From NCBI GenBank assembly GCA_964545895.1, contig CAZJHS010000056.1:1-20122 (forward strand): a stretch of DNA of 20,122 nt, given 5' to 3'. The notes beneath the pieces are model-generated. The model saw only the letters and a list, made by a program, of their open reading frames with translations, did not search any database and was not told the DNA's origin. The DNA is from UBA6183 sp964545895. Lineage in GTDB: Bacteria > Bacteroidota > Bacteroidia > UKL13-3. A program made the position numbers and the translations under genes. Shown piece by piece: positions 1-7,742 of this stretch; position 1 is the stretch's first letter; each line of letters begins with the position of its first letter.

Positions 1-1934
1 TTTAAGAATTTTTTATAGAAACCTGTTGCAGATATTACTTGTCCGCGACCAGGGTACCACTCATATCTCACATCATAGTTATGAATTAAAGCACGTGTTA
101 ATGTACTATTACCTGATAACACAAAACGCGTTGAGAAATCGTAGAAGGCAAATGGGGCAAGCTCTCTAAACTCAGGACGGTTAACCGTTTGCGAGTAACT
201 TACACGTAAGTTCTGGTTTTCAGTTACAGCATAAACAAAATTTGCCGATGGTAAAATATCAACCTTTTTTGAAACAATGTTTAATTGCTGGCCATTATCT
301 AAAGTTGTAAATAAAGTTTGTTCAAAGCTTTCGATACGTGCACCCCAAATTAAGCGGTATCTTTCTTTGTAACGGTTATCAAACATTACAAAACCCGAGT
401 ACAATTTTGATGAAGCCGAATATGAATCGGTTGGCTTGTAATTGCTACGCAAAGCAAAACCAGCACTTGTTGTTGTACCCATATTCTTTGGGTTAAAAAT
501 TTGATCTTGCGATAGGTACAATAACGAATCAGGGAAACGAACACCACTACCTGCTCCACCCGGAGCATATTTAGTGTAGCCGTATTGACTTGCTGTAAAA
601 TCGCGGCTACGGCTTTGTATCAATCCACCAACTTTTACCACGTTTTTTAAGTGTGCTGATTTAATATCGTAGTTGCGCGAAAAATCTGTTTTAATGCTGT
701 AAATATTTTCGTTTGTAGTAGCATAAAAACGATTACCTGCATAATCAGGGCCAACGTTAGCATCTGCAATATTTGCACGATACATGGTATCGCGGTAGTT
801 TGGATCATCGCTTGATTGGATATGGCTAAGTTTGTTATAGCTGTTTCTGCGTAAGTTAGGAATATCTCTGCGTACTTGACTGTATGAGGCTACCCAATTG
901 GCTTTAATTTTTGATTTTACCAAGTAATGATTTCCGGCTAATTGCGTGCTATAAATTTTATTGCTGGTAAACCATTGTGCTGTTGATTTTACTAACACTG
1001 GATTGTCGCTAAAAGCCTCTGGAGTTCCAGTACGTACAATCACTCTATCATCAGAATTAATGCTTAATAAATTACGGAAAGTAAGTTGGTGGTTGTTGTT
1101 AATTTTGTAAGATAAATTAGCCATTACACCTGCTAATGTTTGTACCGAATAATTCTTATCTTCAAAATCGGCAGTTAATAAAACAGGTACATTAGGATCT
1201 TCGTTACTATCAAACGATTTTCTGCGCGATACATTAAAACTATTGGTACGGTTGTAGGTAACAGCCATTAATAAACCAACTTTAGATACTTTTTGACCCC
1301 ATACTTTACCNNNNNNNNNNNNNNNNNNNNNNNNNNNNNNNNNNNNNNNNNNNNNNNNNNNNNNNNNNNNNNNNNNNNNNNNNNNNNNNNNNNNNNNNNN
1401 NNNNNNNNNNATAATGGCAAATTTATTGTCTTGTATACTTGCACCACTTACACGCTTTAACACATCACTGGTGTTTCTATCTGGTGTTCTTTTTATACTT
1501 TCTGATGAGATACCATCAGAAATGGTAGCTGCATTTTTTTGCTGAATAAGTAAACCTACTGAGCTTTCTTTACGCACTTGCGTTTTAATATTAACCTCAG
1601 CTAAATCTTTGGTTTGGCCTTCTAAAGTAATATTAACGGTAGTAACCTCTTTAGCTTTAACTTCAATACTTGCTACCGATTTTTTCTTGTAAGCAATGTA
1701 ACTTACCACTAAGTTGTAGCTTCCGGGTTTTAAGTTATTAATAATAAACTTACCCTCAAAATCTGTTGCGGCACCAAATGAAGTTCCTTCAACAGATACA
1801 GAAACGCCAATAAGCTCTTCGCCTGTTTTGGCATCAACTACCTTACCGGCAATGCTGCCAACTTGTGCAAATGCTGACGCAGTAAGGAATAACGTAATAA
1901 TTGTAAAAATAATTTTTTGTACAAATGTGTTCAT
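1..1934 (-). CDS. TonB-dependent outer-membrane receptor (partial, interrupted by assembly gap)
   Basis: This is probably an outer-membrane beta-barrel importer energised by TonB; the substrate cannot be told. Reading from the ATG at 1934, there is a signal peptide of about 23 residues ending in ASAFA, then a carboxypeptidase-regulatory-like beta-sandwich (residues about 26-110; GSIAGKVVDAKTGEELIGV, then GTSFGAATDFEGKF and LKPGSYNLVVSYIAYK). The start of the plug follows (ISDGISSESIKRTPDRNTSD, VLKRVSGASIQDNKFAI), and then the 100-N gap. Beyond the gap the frame resumes with barrel strands (YNRTNSFNVSRR, LAGVMANLSYKINNNHQLTF). Near the window edge is the family-typical YEWYPGRGQVISATGFYKKF. 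The left edge truncates the C-terminus. Receptors of this type are usually 800-1000 residues, and most of the plug (IRG motif onward) is missing, so the real gap is probably longer than 100 bases. No SusD-like partner lies upstream, which argues against a SusC-type system. A -7 box lies 26 bp upstream. Confidence 0.9.
   Translation of the reverse strand, partial: MNTFVQKIIFTIITLFLTASAFAQVGSIAGKVVDAKTGEELIGVSVSVEGTSFGAATDFEGKFIINNLKPGSYNLVVSYIAYKKKSVASIEVKAKEVTTVNITLEGQTKDLAEVNIKTQVRKESSVGLLIQQKNAATISDGISSESIKRTPDRNTSDVLKRVSGASIQDNKFAIXXXXXXXXXXXXXXXXXXXXXXXXXXXXXXXXXXGKVWGQKVSKVGLLMAVTYNRTNSFNVSRRKSFDSNEDPNVPVLLTADFEDKNYSVQTLAGVMANLSYKINNNHQLTFRNLLSINSDDRVIVRTGTPEAFSDNPVLVKSTAQWFTSNKIYSTQLAGNHYLVKSKIKANWVASYSQVRRDIPNLRRNSYNKLSHIQSSDDPNYRDTMYRANIADANVGPDYAGNRFYATTNENIYSIKTDFSRNYDIKSAHLKNVVKVGGLIQSRSRDFTASQYGYTKYAPGGAGSGVRFPDSLLYLSQDQIFNPKNMGTTTSAGFALRSNYKPTDSYSASSKLYSGFVMFDNRYKERYRLIWGARIESFEQTLFTTLDNGQQLNIVSKKVDILPSANFVYAVTENQNLRVSYSQTVNRPEFRELAPFAFYDFSTRFVLSGNSTLTRALIHNYDVRYEWYPGRGQVISATGFYKKFL
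1311..1410. other. Assembly gap (100 N) inside the TonB receptor
   Basis: There are exactly 100 N, the conventional placeholder for a scaffold gap of unknown size. The receptor frame happens to be preserved across 100 bases. The flanking protein goes from the very start of the plug directly to barrel strands, so the true missing length is inferred to be several hundred bases. Confidence 0.95.
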
Positions 1935-1960
1935 GTGTTTAGGTGTTTGAAAACCTGTGG

Positions 1961-1968
1961 CAAAAGTA
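1961..1968 (-). promoter_or_regulatory. Candidate -7 box of the TonB receptor gene
   Basis: The minus strand reads TACTTTTG followed by CC, a perfect match to the Bacteroidota -7 consensus TAnnTTTG. It lies 26 bp upstream of the receptor ATG. No convincing -33 TTTG is seen at the usual distance. Confidence 0.5.
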
Positions 1969-2072
1969 CCTTACACATTTTTGTTGGTAGTTAAACCAAG
2001 GTTATACTTACGTTAATCAAAACACACTTTAATGTTACGGCAATGTTAATTACAGCCTAAAGTTATTGCGGC

Positions 2073-2087
2073 CTATTTGCCAAATAG
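2073..2087. promoter_or_regulatory. Short dyad CTATTTG-c-CAAATAG upstream of the receptor gene
   Basis: A perfect 7-bp dyad with a 1-bp centre, about 140 bp upstream of the receptor start. The spacing is too tight for a hairpin, so if functional it would be a protein-binding site. A chance AT-rich palindrome is quite possible. Confidence 0.15.
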
Positions 2088-2107
2088 CTATGCATCAACC
2101 CAAAAAG

Positions 2108-2140
2108 AAAAGCCGCCCACATTACTGTGAAGCGGCTTTT
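2108..2140 (-). terminator. Intrinsic terminator of kbl
   Basis: A perfect 9-bp inverted repeat, AAAAGCCGC / GCGGCTTTT, encloses a 15-nt loop. On the minus strand it is followed by a T-rich tail (CTTTTTG). It begins about 25 bp beyond the kbl stop codon and separates kbl from the TonB receptor. Confidence 0.8.
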
Positions 2141-2164
2141 TATACCTTAATTTAAGTAACGTAT

Positions 2165-3361
2165 TTACTTAATAACGCCTAATTCTTTACCCACTTTGGT
2201 AAATGCAGCAATGGCTTTTTCAATATGTGCAGGTTCGTGCCCGGCAGATAATTGTACGCGAATACGTGCTAAATTTTTAGGCACCACCGGATAAAAGAAT
2301 CCTGTAACGTAAATACCTTCATCTAATAATTTAGTGGCCATTTCTTGTGCCAACTTAGCATCATATAACATTACAGGTACAATTGCACTTGCACCACCGC
2401 GCAAATCAAAACCAGCAGCCTGCATGCCTGTTTTAAATTGGTTAACGTTTGCTTCTAACTTATCACGTAGTGCAGTACTTTCGTTTAATAACTTAAATAC
2501 TTCAATACCAGCACCAACAATTGCAGGAGCTAAAGAGTTGCTAAATAAATAAGGACGAGAGCGTTGGCGAAGCAATTCAATCACTTCTTTGCTACCTGTA
2601 GTGTAACCACCCATAGCACCGCCTAAAGCTTTACCCAATGTACCTGTAATAATATCTACACGGCCCATTACATTGCACAACTCAGGCACACCACGACCAG
2701 TTTTACCAATAAATCCTGCACTATGGCATTCGTCTGTCATTACCAATGCATCGTATTTATCGGCTAAATCGCAAATTTTATCCAATTGTGCTACGTAGCC
2801 ATCCATGCTAAACACACCATCAGTTACAATAATTTTAAAGCGCGCGCCTTTTTCGTTGGCAGCAATCAATTGCGCTTCCAAATCAGCCATATCATTGTTT
2901 TTATAACGATAGCGTTGTGCTTTACATAAACGCACCCCATCAATAATACTGGCATGGTTTAACTCGTCACTAATTATAGCATCAGCTTCCTGAAACAACG
3001 GTTCAAAAACACCACCATTTGCATCAAAAGCTGCGGCATATAAAATGGTGTCTTCTGTACCATAAAAATCGGCAATGGTTTTTTCTAATTCCTTATGAAT
3101 ATCTTGAGTACCGCAGATAAAACGCACACTGCTCATACCAAAACCATGTGTATCTAAAGCCTTTTGAGCGGCTTGCTTAATACGTGGATGCGATGATAAA
3201 CCAAGGTAGTTATTGGCACAAAAGTTTAATACCGTTTGGCCTGTGTTTAATTTAATTTCGGCACCTTGCTCCGAAACAATAACGCGCTCACGCTTGTACA
3301 ATCCTGCCGCTTCAATTTCGGCTAACTCGTTTTGTAAATGTTGTTTTAATTTACCGTACAT
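2165..3361 (-). CDS. kbl: Glycine C-acetyltransferase (2-amino-3-ketobutyrate CoA ligase)
   Basis: A PLP-dependent alpha-oxoamine synthase that interconverts 2-amino-3-oxobutyrate plus CoA with glycine plus acetyl-CoA, in threonine breakdown in the cytosol. At 398 residues it matches the usual length of Kbl. Visible family marks are NFCANNYLGLSSHP (46-59), the substrate/PLP region SDELNHASIIDG (131-142, His136), DGVFSMDGYVAQL (181-193), TDECHSAGF (209-217, PLP-ring Asp210 and His213) and the PLP-lysine motif GTLGKALGG with Lys244, the same number as in E. coli Kbl. It lies 39 bp downstream of prmA in the same direction, may be read from it, and may also have its own weak promoter. The partner threonine dehydrogenase (tdh) is not in the window. 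The close relatives BioF, HemA and serine palmitoyltransferase are less likely given the FICGTQDIHKELE and SMDGYVAQL signatures. Confidence 0.95.
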   Translation of the reverse strand: MYGKLKQHLQNELAEIEAAGLYKRERVIVSEQGAEIKLNTGQTVLNFCANNYLGLSSHPRIKQAAQKALDTHGFGMSSVRFICGTQDIHKELEKTIADFYGTEDTILYAAAFDANGGVFEPLFQEADAIISDELNHASIIDGVRLCKAQRYRYKNNDMADLEAQLIAANEKGARFKIIVTDGVFSMDGYVAQLDKICDLADKYDALVMTDECHSAGFIGKTGRGVPELCNVMGRVDIITGTLGKALGGAMGGYTTGSKEVIELLRQRSRPYLFSNSLAPAIVGAGIEVFKLLNESTALRDKLEANVNQFKTGMQAAGFDLRGGASAIVPVMLYDAKLAQEMATKLLDEGIYVTGFFYPVVPKNLARIRVQLSAGHEPAHIEKAIAAFTKVGKELGVIK

Positions 3362-3392
3362 ATAATTAAGTCTAATTTTTTTATGATTGATG

Positions 3393-3421
3393 CAACAATA
3401 TTAAACCGATTTGGGCACAAA
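3393..3421 (-). promoter_or_regulatory. Possible promoter of kbl (TTTG-N17-TATTGTTG)
   Basis: The minus strand shows TTTG (3418-3421), a 17-bp spacer and TATTGTTG (3393-3400), one mismatch from TAnnTTTG. The box ends 31 bp upstream of the kbl ATG and overlaps the 3' end of prmA. In an AT-rich genome this could be chance. Confidence 0.3.
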
Positions 3422-4243
3422 TTGCAATTGAGCCGCACACCAGTTATTTTTTATTAAATGATTTTTTAACTGCAAGCCCACTGCTTCGGCAGCTAGTTGT
3501 AAATCTGTTAAATCTGTTTGATAAAATCCACTAATTAGCAAAAATGCACCTGGTTTCATGTGCTTTGCCAATAGCCCAAAACTATCAAGCAAAATATTTT
3601 TATTGATATTAGCCAGCACGCCATCAAACAACTCATCTGATTTTAGCACGGCTAAATTGCCTAACCTAAATTCAAAATGTTGTAACCCGTTTAACTGCTT
3701 ATTCTCATCAATGTTATCTACACACCAAGGGTCGATATCATTACCCACAATTTGTGCAGCACCTAATTTCAAAGCCATCAAACCCAGTACTCCTGTACCA
3801 CAGCCGTAATCAAAAATTTGTTGGTCTTTAAAATCTTGTTGCAACATTAGCTCCAATACCAATTGTGTGGTTTCGTGATGCCCAGTGCCAAAAGTATTTT
3901 TAGGTTGTATGGTTATTACGTGCTCGTATGCTGTTTCTAACTGATGAAAAGGAGCACGCACTAATATTTTATCGGCAACAATAATGGGTTCGTAATTAGC
4001 CTCCCATTGTGCATTCCAGTTTTGGGGTTGAATAATGCTATGCGGAACATTATTTGGGTTAATACCATACTTTAACAACAAATCGTTGTATAGTAAAGGT
4101 TGGTGCTCACTTTGCGGAATGAAGGCCGAAAAACCATCCTCGTTTTCTACAAAACCCTCATAACCTACTTCGGCCAACTCGGCCACCAACATATCTTTCA
4201 CATCGCTGTTGCAGGTAATGGTAAATTCAAAATATGCTTCCAT
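3401..4243 (-). CDS. prmA: Ribosomal protein L11 methyltransferase
   Basis: An S-adenosylmethionine-dependent enzyme that trimethylates ribosomal protein L11 in the cytosol. The 280-residue protein has the PrmA layout: a small N-terminal ferredoxin-like substrate domain (1-60), a linker with KNTFGTGHHETT (115-126) and a Rossmann methyltransferase domain. That domain carries SAM motif I, FDYGCGTGVLGLMALKLGA (144-162), the acidic loop GNDIDPWCVDN (167-177) and the catalytic-loop motif VLANINKNIL (209-218). The ATG at 4243 fits the family N-terminus (EAYFEFTI). A perfect Bacteroidota -7 box ends only 4 bp before this ATG, which suggests a leaderless or nearly leaderless transcript. kbl follows 39 bp downstream. 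Confidence 0.93.
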   Translation of the reverse strand: MEAYFEFTITCNSDVKDMLVAELAEVGYEGFVENEDGFSAFIPQSEHQPLLYNDLLLKYGINPNNVPHSIIQPQNWNAQWEANYEPIIVADKILVRAPFHQLETAYEHVITIQPKNTFGTGHHETTQLVLELMLQQDFKDQQIFDYGCGTGVLGLMALKLGAAQIVGNDIDPWCVDNIDENKQLNGLQHFEFRLGNLAVLKSDELFDGVLANINKNILLDSFGLLAKHMKPGAFLLISGFYQTDLTDLQLAAEAVGLQLKNHLIKNNWCAAQLQFVPKSV

Positions 4244-4247
4244 GCCG

Positions 4248-4255
4248 CAAATATA
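4248..4255 (-). promoter_or_regulatory. Candidate -7 box of prmA, 4 bp from the start codon
   Basis: The minus strand reads TATATTTG followed by C, a perfect TAnnTTTG. Only four bases separate it from the ATG, so transcription would begin at or next to the start codon. No clear -33 TTTG is seen. Confidence 0.5.
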
Positions 4256-4335
4256 AGGAGAACCCGCTAATTTGATAATCTAGCTTACGATTAGGCTACG
4301 TATTTTAAAAAGGCCCATAACATGCGCCATTACCA

Positions 4336-5043
4336 TCAACCTAACCTATGCATTTTAATAAGTTGTTGTACTTCATCTTTATAAGTACCACCAATAGGAA
4401 TAGCCTGCCCGTGCACCTGCAAACTGCTATCACTCATTTCTTTTATTTCGTGCTTATTTACAATGTAAGATTTGTGCACGCGTAAAAATAACTGAAAGGG
4501 TTTAAGTTGTTCTTCAAAATTTTTCATGGTACTATGCACCGTAATCCTACCCTCATCACTCCAAATACGCACATAATCTTTAAGTCCTTCTACAAACCAA
4601 ATTTTAGTAACATCTATCTTTAGCCATTTACTATCTGAGCGAACAAACAACATATTATTGATACCTTTTTCGGGTAGCGGTGTTGTTGGTTCAACCTTAG
4701 ACAAAACCTTTTGTATAGCCTTTAAAAATCTATCAAACGAAATGGGTTTTACTAAGTAATCTAGAGCACCAATATCGTAACTGGTTACTGCATACTCGGT
4801 GTGGGCTGTTGTAAAAATTACAGGAGGCGGATTTTTAAGCGATTTTAAAAAATCAACACCACTTATTTCGGGCATATTAATATCAAGCAAAACCAAATCA
4901 ACTACCTGCTTATTTAACACACCAAAAGCCTGCAATGCATTGGTACATGTACCTATTAACTGCACCTCTGGAATTTTATGCAAATACATTTGCAACACTT
5001 CAGCGGCTAATGGTTCATCCTCAACTATTAATACTTTTATCAT
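4336..5043 (-). CDS. LytTR-family response regulator
   Basis: A two-component transcription regulator of 235 residues. The receiver domain (1-115) has the acidic cluster EDE (8-10), phospho-acceptor Asp54 in LVLLDINMPEISG, Thr79 in IFTTAHTEYA and Lys99 in DYLVKPISF. The LytTR DNA-binding domain (about 130-232) shows FVRSDSKWLKIDVTKIWFVE, the DYVRIW strand and FLRVHKSYIVNKHEI, all typical of Bacteroidota LytR/AlgR proteins. Its start overlaps the stop of the histidine kinase gene by 4 bp (ATGA, 5040-5043), so the two are co-transcribed and probably translationally coupled. LytTR proteins bind pairs of direct repeats about two helical turns apart, and exactly such pairs lie upstream of this operon (6186-6258). 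The real target genes cannot be read from sequence alone. Confidence 0.93.
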   Translation of the reverse strand: MIKVLIVEDEPLAAEVLQMYLHKIPEVQLIGTCTNALQAFGVLNKQVVDLVLLDINMPEISGVDFLKSLKNPPPVIFTTAHTEYAVTSYDIGALDYLVKPISFDRFLKAIQKVLSKVEPTTPLPEKGINNMLFVRSDSKWLKIDVTKIWFVEGLKDYVRIWSDEGRITVHSTMKNFEEQLKPFQLFLRVHKSYIVNKHEIKEMSDSSLQVHGQAIPIGGTYKDEVQQLIKMHRLG

Positions 5044-6143
5044 ACCGATAGTGAATAAACTAATACTTCAATAGTATAACTTTTTTCATCAATATGCTGG
5101 GTTAACTTGTGTTGGTTTGGGTAAAGCAATTGCAAACGCTTAGCAAGGTTTACCAAGCCAATTCCGCCTACATTGTTTTTATTATTATTACTTATGGGTA
5201 TGTAGCTATTTTTGCAATACAAGTGCAAGGTATTTTTAACTAAGCTAAATTTAAAATCAATTTCTAAGTCGGTTTGACTGCGTGTGTGCTTAAACACATT
5301 TTCGAGTACTGGAAGCCAAATAAGCGGAGGAATTAAATAGTTATTATCGGCCGTAAACGAAAAATTTAAATTAGGATTTTGTTTGATGCGCAATAGTTCA
5401 ATATCAATGTAGGCCTGCATGATTTCTTTCTCCTGCTCAAACGATACTAAGTTGGCATTGGCTTCGTACAACATATAGCGCAATACGGTAGATAGCTTTA
5501 GAATTGCCTCGGGAGCCTCATCAGATTTACGCAACGACAAAGCATACAAGTTGTTTAAGGTATTAAATAAAAAGTGCGGGTTAAGCTGATTTTTTAAAAA
5601 ATTAAGTTCGGTTTCTTGATGCTTAGCAATTGCTGCTTGCAATGTTTTTAGCCTGCTGTTGTTATGATGATAAAATGCCAACAACGTAAAAATGGTAACC
5701 CAAACTACCATCATAGCAAAATAGGTTTGTATATCGGCCAGTATACCCATTGGGCTTATATCATTAGTAAATGGGTCCATCACCAAACTCATTTCTAACG
5801 AGTTCATACCTGGCATAACCATAGGTAAATACTTTAATGTAAAAGTATATGCATAGGCCATAAAAAAAATCCAACTAGGTGCCACTAATAAATAAAGCAA
5901 TCGTTTGCCGGCAAAAAGCAATTTAGGCAACAACACTAAATTATTTACATACGACAATACCATAAAAAACAGCATTAAAAAAAGCATAGTGCTATAGTAT
6001 ACCCACAATGGGTAAGCATGCTGATCATCAGCATCGCTTAATTTTATTAAAAACAAAAAAAGCCAAAAGTAACTATTAAGCGCAACGCGAGAACCTAGCG
6101 CCTGTAAAAGAAGTTGGAACTTACTTAACTTAATTTTATGCAT
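5040..6143 (-). CDS. LytS/YehU-type sensor histidine kinase
   Basis: A membrane sensor kinase (367 residues) that phosphorylates the LytTR regulator encoded directly downstream. Four hydrophobic segments (about 24-36, 48-73, 82-102 and 138-158) form the N-terminal sensor region; an extracytoplasmic loop lies around 105-135. A His_kinase domain follows with the phospho-acceptor motif LKNQLNPHFLFNTLNNLY (183-200, His190). The ATPase has an N box at LPVLENVFKH (277-286, Asn282) and a glycine-rich loop GGIGLVNLAKRLQLLY (326-341). It lacks a HAMP or PAS module, as usual for this family in Bacteroidota. The TGA stop overlaps the regulator start by 4 bp. A poor -7-like CTACTTTG lies 4 bp before the ATG. 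The divergent region to its right carries mirror-symmetric repeats likely bound by the cognate regulator. Confidence 0.92.
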   Translation of the reverse strand: MHKIKLSKFQLLLQALGSRVALNSYFWLFLFLIKLSDADDQHAYPLWVYYSTMLFLMLFFMVLSYVNNLVLLPKLLFAGKRLLYLLVAPSWIFFMAYAYTFTLKYLPMVMPGMNSLEMSLVMDPFTNDISPMGILADIQTYFAMMVVWVTIFTLLAFYHHNNSRLKTLQAAIAKHQETELNFLKNQLNPHFLFNTLNNLYALSLRKSDEAPEAILKLSTVLRYMLYEANANLVSFEQEKEIMQAYIDIELLRIKQNPNLNFSFTADNNYLIPPLIWLPVLENVFKHTRSQTDLEIDFKFSLVKNTLHLYCKNSYIPISNNNKNNVGGIGLVNLAKRLQLLYPNQHKLTQHIDEKSYTIEVLVYSLSV

Positions 6144-6185
6144 ACCACAAAGTAGTTACTTATTTTTAATTGTACTGCTGCATAG

Positions 6186-6258
6186 TAGACCAATTGCCAT
6201 ATTTCTTAGACCAATTTTTAAAACCTATGTTAGTCTAAATTTAAAACAAGTTGGTCTA
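6186..6258. promoter_or_regulatory. Mirror-symmetric double direct-repeat operator, likely LytTR site
   Basis: TAGACCAATT occurs on the plus strand at 6186 and again at 6207, a 21-bp step. The minus strand carries TAGACCAACT starting at 6258 and TAGACTAACA starting at 6237, again a 21-bp step. Both pairs share one dyad centre at 6222. LytTR regulators such as AgrA, ComE and PlnC are known to bind about 9-bp direct repeats separated by about 12 bp, which gives the same 21-bp period. The site lies between the LytTR kinase/regulator operon and the divergent serine hydrolase gene, one pair facing each way. That it is bound by the neighbouring regulator is inference. Confidence 0.65.
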
Positions 6259-6267
6259 GTAATAAAA

Positions 6268-6295
6268 TTTGATGTTGCTAAATGCAGTTAGTTTG
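6268..6295 (+). promoter_or_regulatory. Candidate promoter of the serine hydrolase gene
   Basis: TTTG at 6268-6271, a 16-bp spacer and TTAGTTTG at 6288-6295 (one mismatch from TAnnTTTG), 21 bp before the ATG. The right-hand operator pair ends 9 bp upstream of the TTTG, a position suited to activation by a bound regulator. Confidence 0.4.
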
Positions 6296-6316
6296 AAACA
6301 CTAATTCATAACCCTC

Positions 6317-7693
6317 ATGAAAAAAATGATTACACCAATTAAAAGCATTGTTTTTGCTGTTGCATTAAGCATAGGCATAAACATACAGGCACAAGTTTCG
6401 CCAGCACTTACTACACGTTTACAAAACACATTAGATAGTGTGTGCAACAAGTACCAAATTAAAGGCACATCAGCAGCAGTGTTAATTCCAGGAGTAGGCG
6501 TTTGGAAAGGAACGTACGGGGTTTCGCACCAAAATACACCACTTACACCAAACATGTTATTAGGCATGGGTAGCAATACCAAAACACATATTGCTGCTGT
6601 GTTATTATTAATGCAAGAACAACAACTGCTTTCGCTAAACGATAGCATTGGAAAATGGATAACTGGTTATCCTAACATAAAAGGTAGTATTACCATCAGG
6701 CAATGTTTAAACCACACCAGCGGTTTGTTTGATTACATGCAAGCCGAAACGATTAACGATAGCATTTTTGATTACCCCGAAAAAGTGTGGACACGAGAAG
6801 AAATTTTAAGGTTAGCTGCAGCACCAAATTTTCAGCCAGGAGCTGGTTGGAGTTACTCAAACACTAACTACATTATTGCAGGAATTATTATTGAAAAAGT
6901 ATTGAATAAATCGCCTTTCCAAGCTATTAAAGATTTCATTCTTACTCCTCATCAACTAAACCATACTTACAATTATGGCCAACAAGGTGCAGAAGTTTTA
7001 GCCAACCCTTGGAGCATGAGCATGACAGGAACATCGTTAACAGACATGACCACCACACCTTACCTCAATACACTTTTTAGTTTAGCCAATACCGCAGGTT
7101 CGTTAGTTACTACTGCCGAAGATAACGTATGGTTTTGGTACAAGTTGTGCAGCAAACAAATACTTAACCAAGCATCGTGGAAAGAGCTCACCACTGTAAA
7201 ATCAATAGGTGCAAATGTTGGGTATGGCTTGGGCATTTTTAGAAATAGCCGCGCATTAAATGGCCGAACTTATTATGCACATGGCGGAACCTTTTTTGGA
7301 TACATTAACGAGAATATTTACGATACCACATCGGGGGTAACTATTGCAGCACTTACAAACCAAGATAGCATGAGTAATGATGGCGTTACTGCAACCATTA
7401 TTAATGCCTTGCACAAGGTTACACTTAATTACGTAGCCACAGGATTAAGCGAAGCTGAAACTATTTTACCTTTACAAGCCTATCCTAATCCTGCTTCTAG
7501 TAATATCTATTTCAATCCACAACTAGAACTTAATACGATTAAATTGATGGATATTTCGGGTAAGGTAATTTTAGAAACTGATGAAAACACCCCTATTGAT
7601 GTATCTAATTTAGCCAATGGATTATATGTTTTGATGGCCAGTAACACCAGGCAAAACAAACACTCCCAACAACGCATTGTGGTACAACACTAA
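6317..7693 (+). CDS. Secreted beta-lactamase-family serine hydrolase with T9SS sorting domain
   Basis: A 458-residue protein of the class C beta-lactamase/penicillin-binding-protein-like family (PF00144), exported and then passed through the type IX secretion system. A signal peptide covers about 1-25 (ending INIQA). The catalytic domain has the SxxK motif GSNTKT (Ser86, Lys89), the YxN motif WSYSNTNY (Tyr180, Asn182) and HGG at 322-324 in place of KTG. Other family marks are CLNHTSGLFDY (130-140) and the strand VTIAALTNQ. Residues about 383-458 form a Por/T9SS type A tail (LQAYPNPASSNIYF, IKLMDISGKVI, LANGLYVLMA). Substrates in this family range from D-amino peptides to esters, so the substrate is unknown. 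It is divergent from a LytTR two-component operon and shares the operator region. A strong bidirectional terminator follows. Confidence 0.92.
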   Translation: MKKMITPIKSIVFAVALSIGINIQAQVSPALTTRLQNTLDSVCNKYQIKGTSAAVLIPGVGVWKGTYGVSHQNTPLTPNMLLGMGSNTKTHIAAVLLLMQEQQLLSLNDSIGKWITGYPNIKGSITIRQCLNHTSGLFDYMQAETINDSIFDYPEKVWTREEILRLAAAPNFQPGAGWSYSNTNYIIAGIIIEKVLNKSPFQAIKDFILTPHQLNHTYNYGQQGAEVLANPWSMSMTGTSLTDMTTTPYLNTLFSLANTAGSLVTTAEDNVWFWYKLCSKQILNQASWKELTTVKSIGANVGYGLGIFRNSRALNGRTYYAHGGTFFGYINENIYDTTSGVTIAALTNQDSMSNDGVTATIINALHKVTLNYVATGLSEAETILPLQAYPNPASSNIYFNPQLELNTIKLMDISGKVILETDENTPIDVSNLANGLYVLMASNTRQNKHSQQRIVVQH

Positions 7694-7712
7694 AGGATTT
7701 CAATAACAAAAG

Positions 7713-7739
7713 TCCCGTTCGTAATCGAACGGGATTTTT
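7713..7739 (+). terminator. Bidirectional intrinsic terminator between hydrolase and TOPRIM gene
   Basis: A perfect 9-bp stem, TCCCGTTCG / CGAACGGGA, with a TAAT loop and a T5 tail on the plus strand, about 20 bp after the hydrolase stop. The minus strand also ends in a T-rich tail (CTTTTGTT), so it serves the convergent TOPRIM gene too. It is closely similar to the terminator at 9991-10022 on the other side of the island. Confidence 0.85.
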
Positions 7740-7742
7740 GTT
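7713..7742 (+). repeat. Left copy of a 30-bp direct repeat flanking the ATPase/TOPRIM island
   Basis: The 30 bases match 9996-10025 at about 24 positions, and the last 16 (GAACGGGATTTTTGTT, 7727-7742) are identical. The copy is the terminator itself and runs into the TOPRIM stop codon. Confidence 0.6.

Noticed and set aside
386..568. 60-codon plus-strand frame inside the TonB receptor
   Set aside because: Antisense to well-supported barrel-coding sequence, with no domain or start signal.
6301..6648. 115-codon minus-strand frame over the hydrolase N-terminus
   Set aside because: Antisense shadow of the catalytic domain, whose SxxK motif is on the plus strand.
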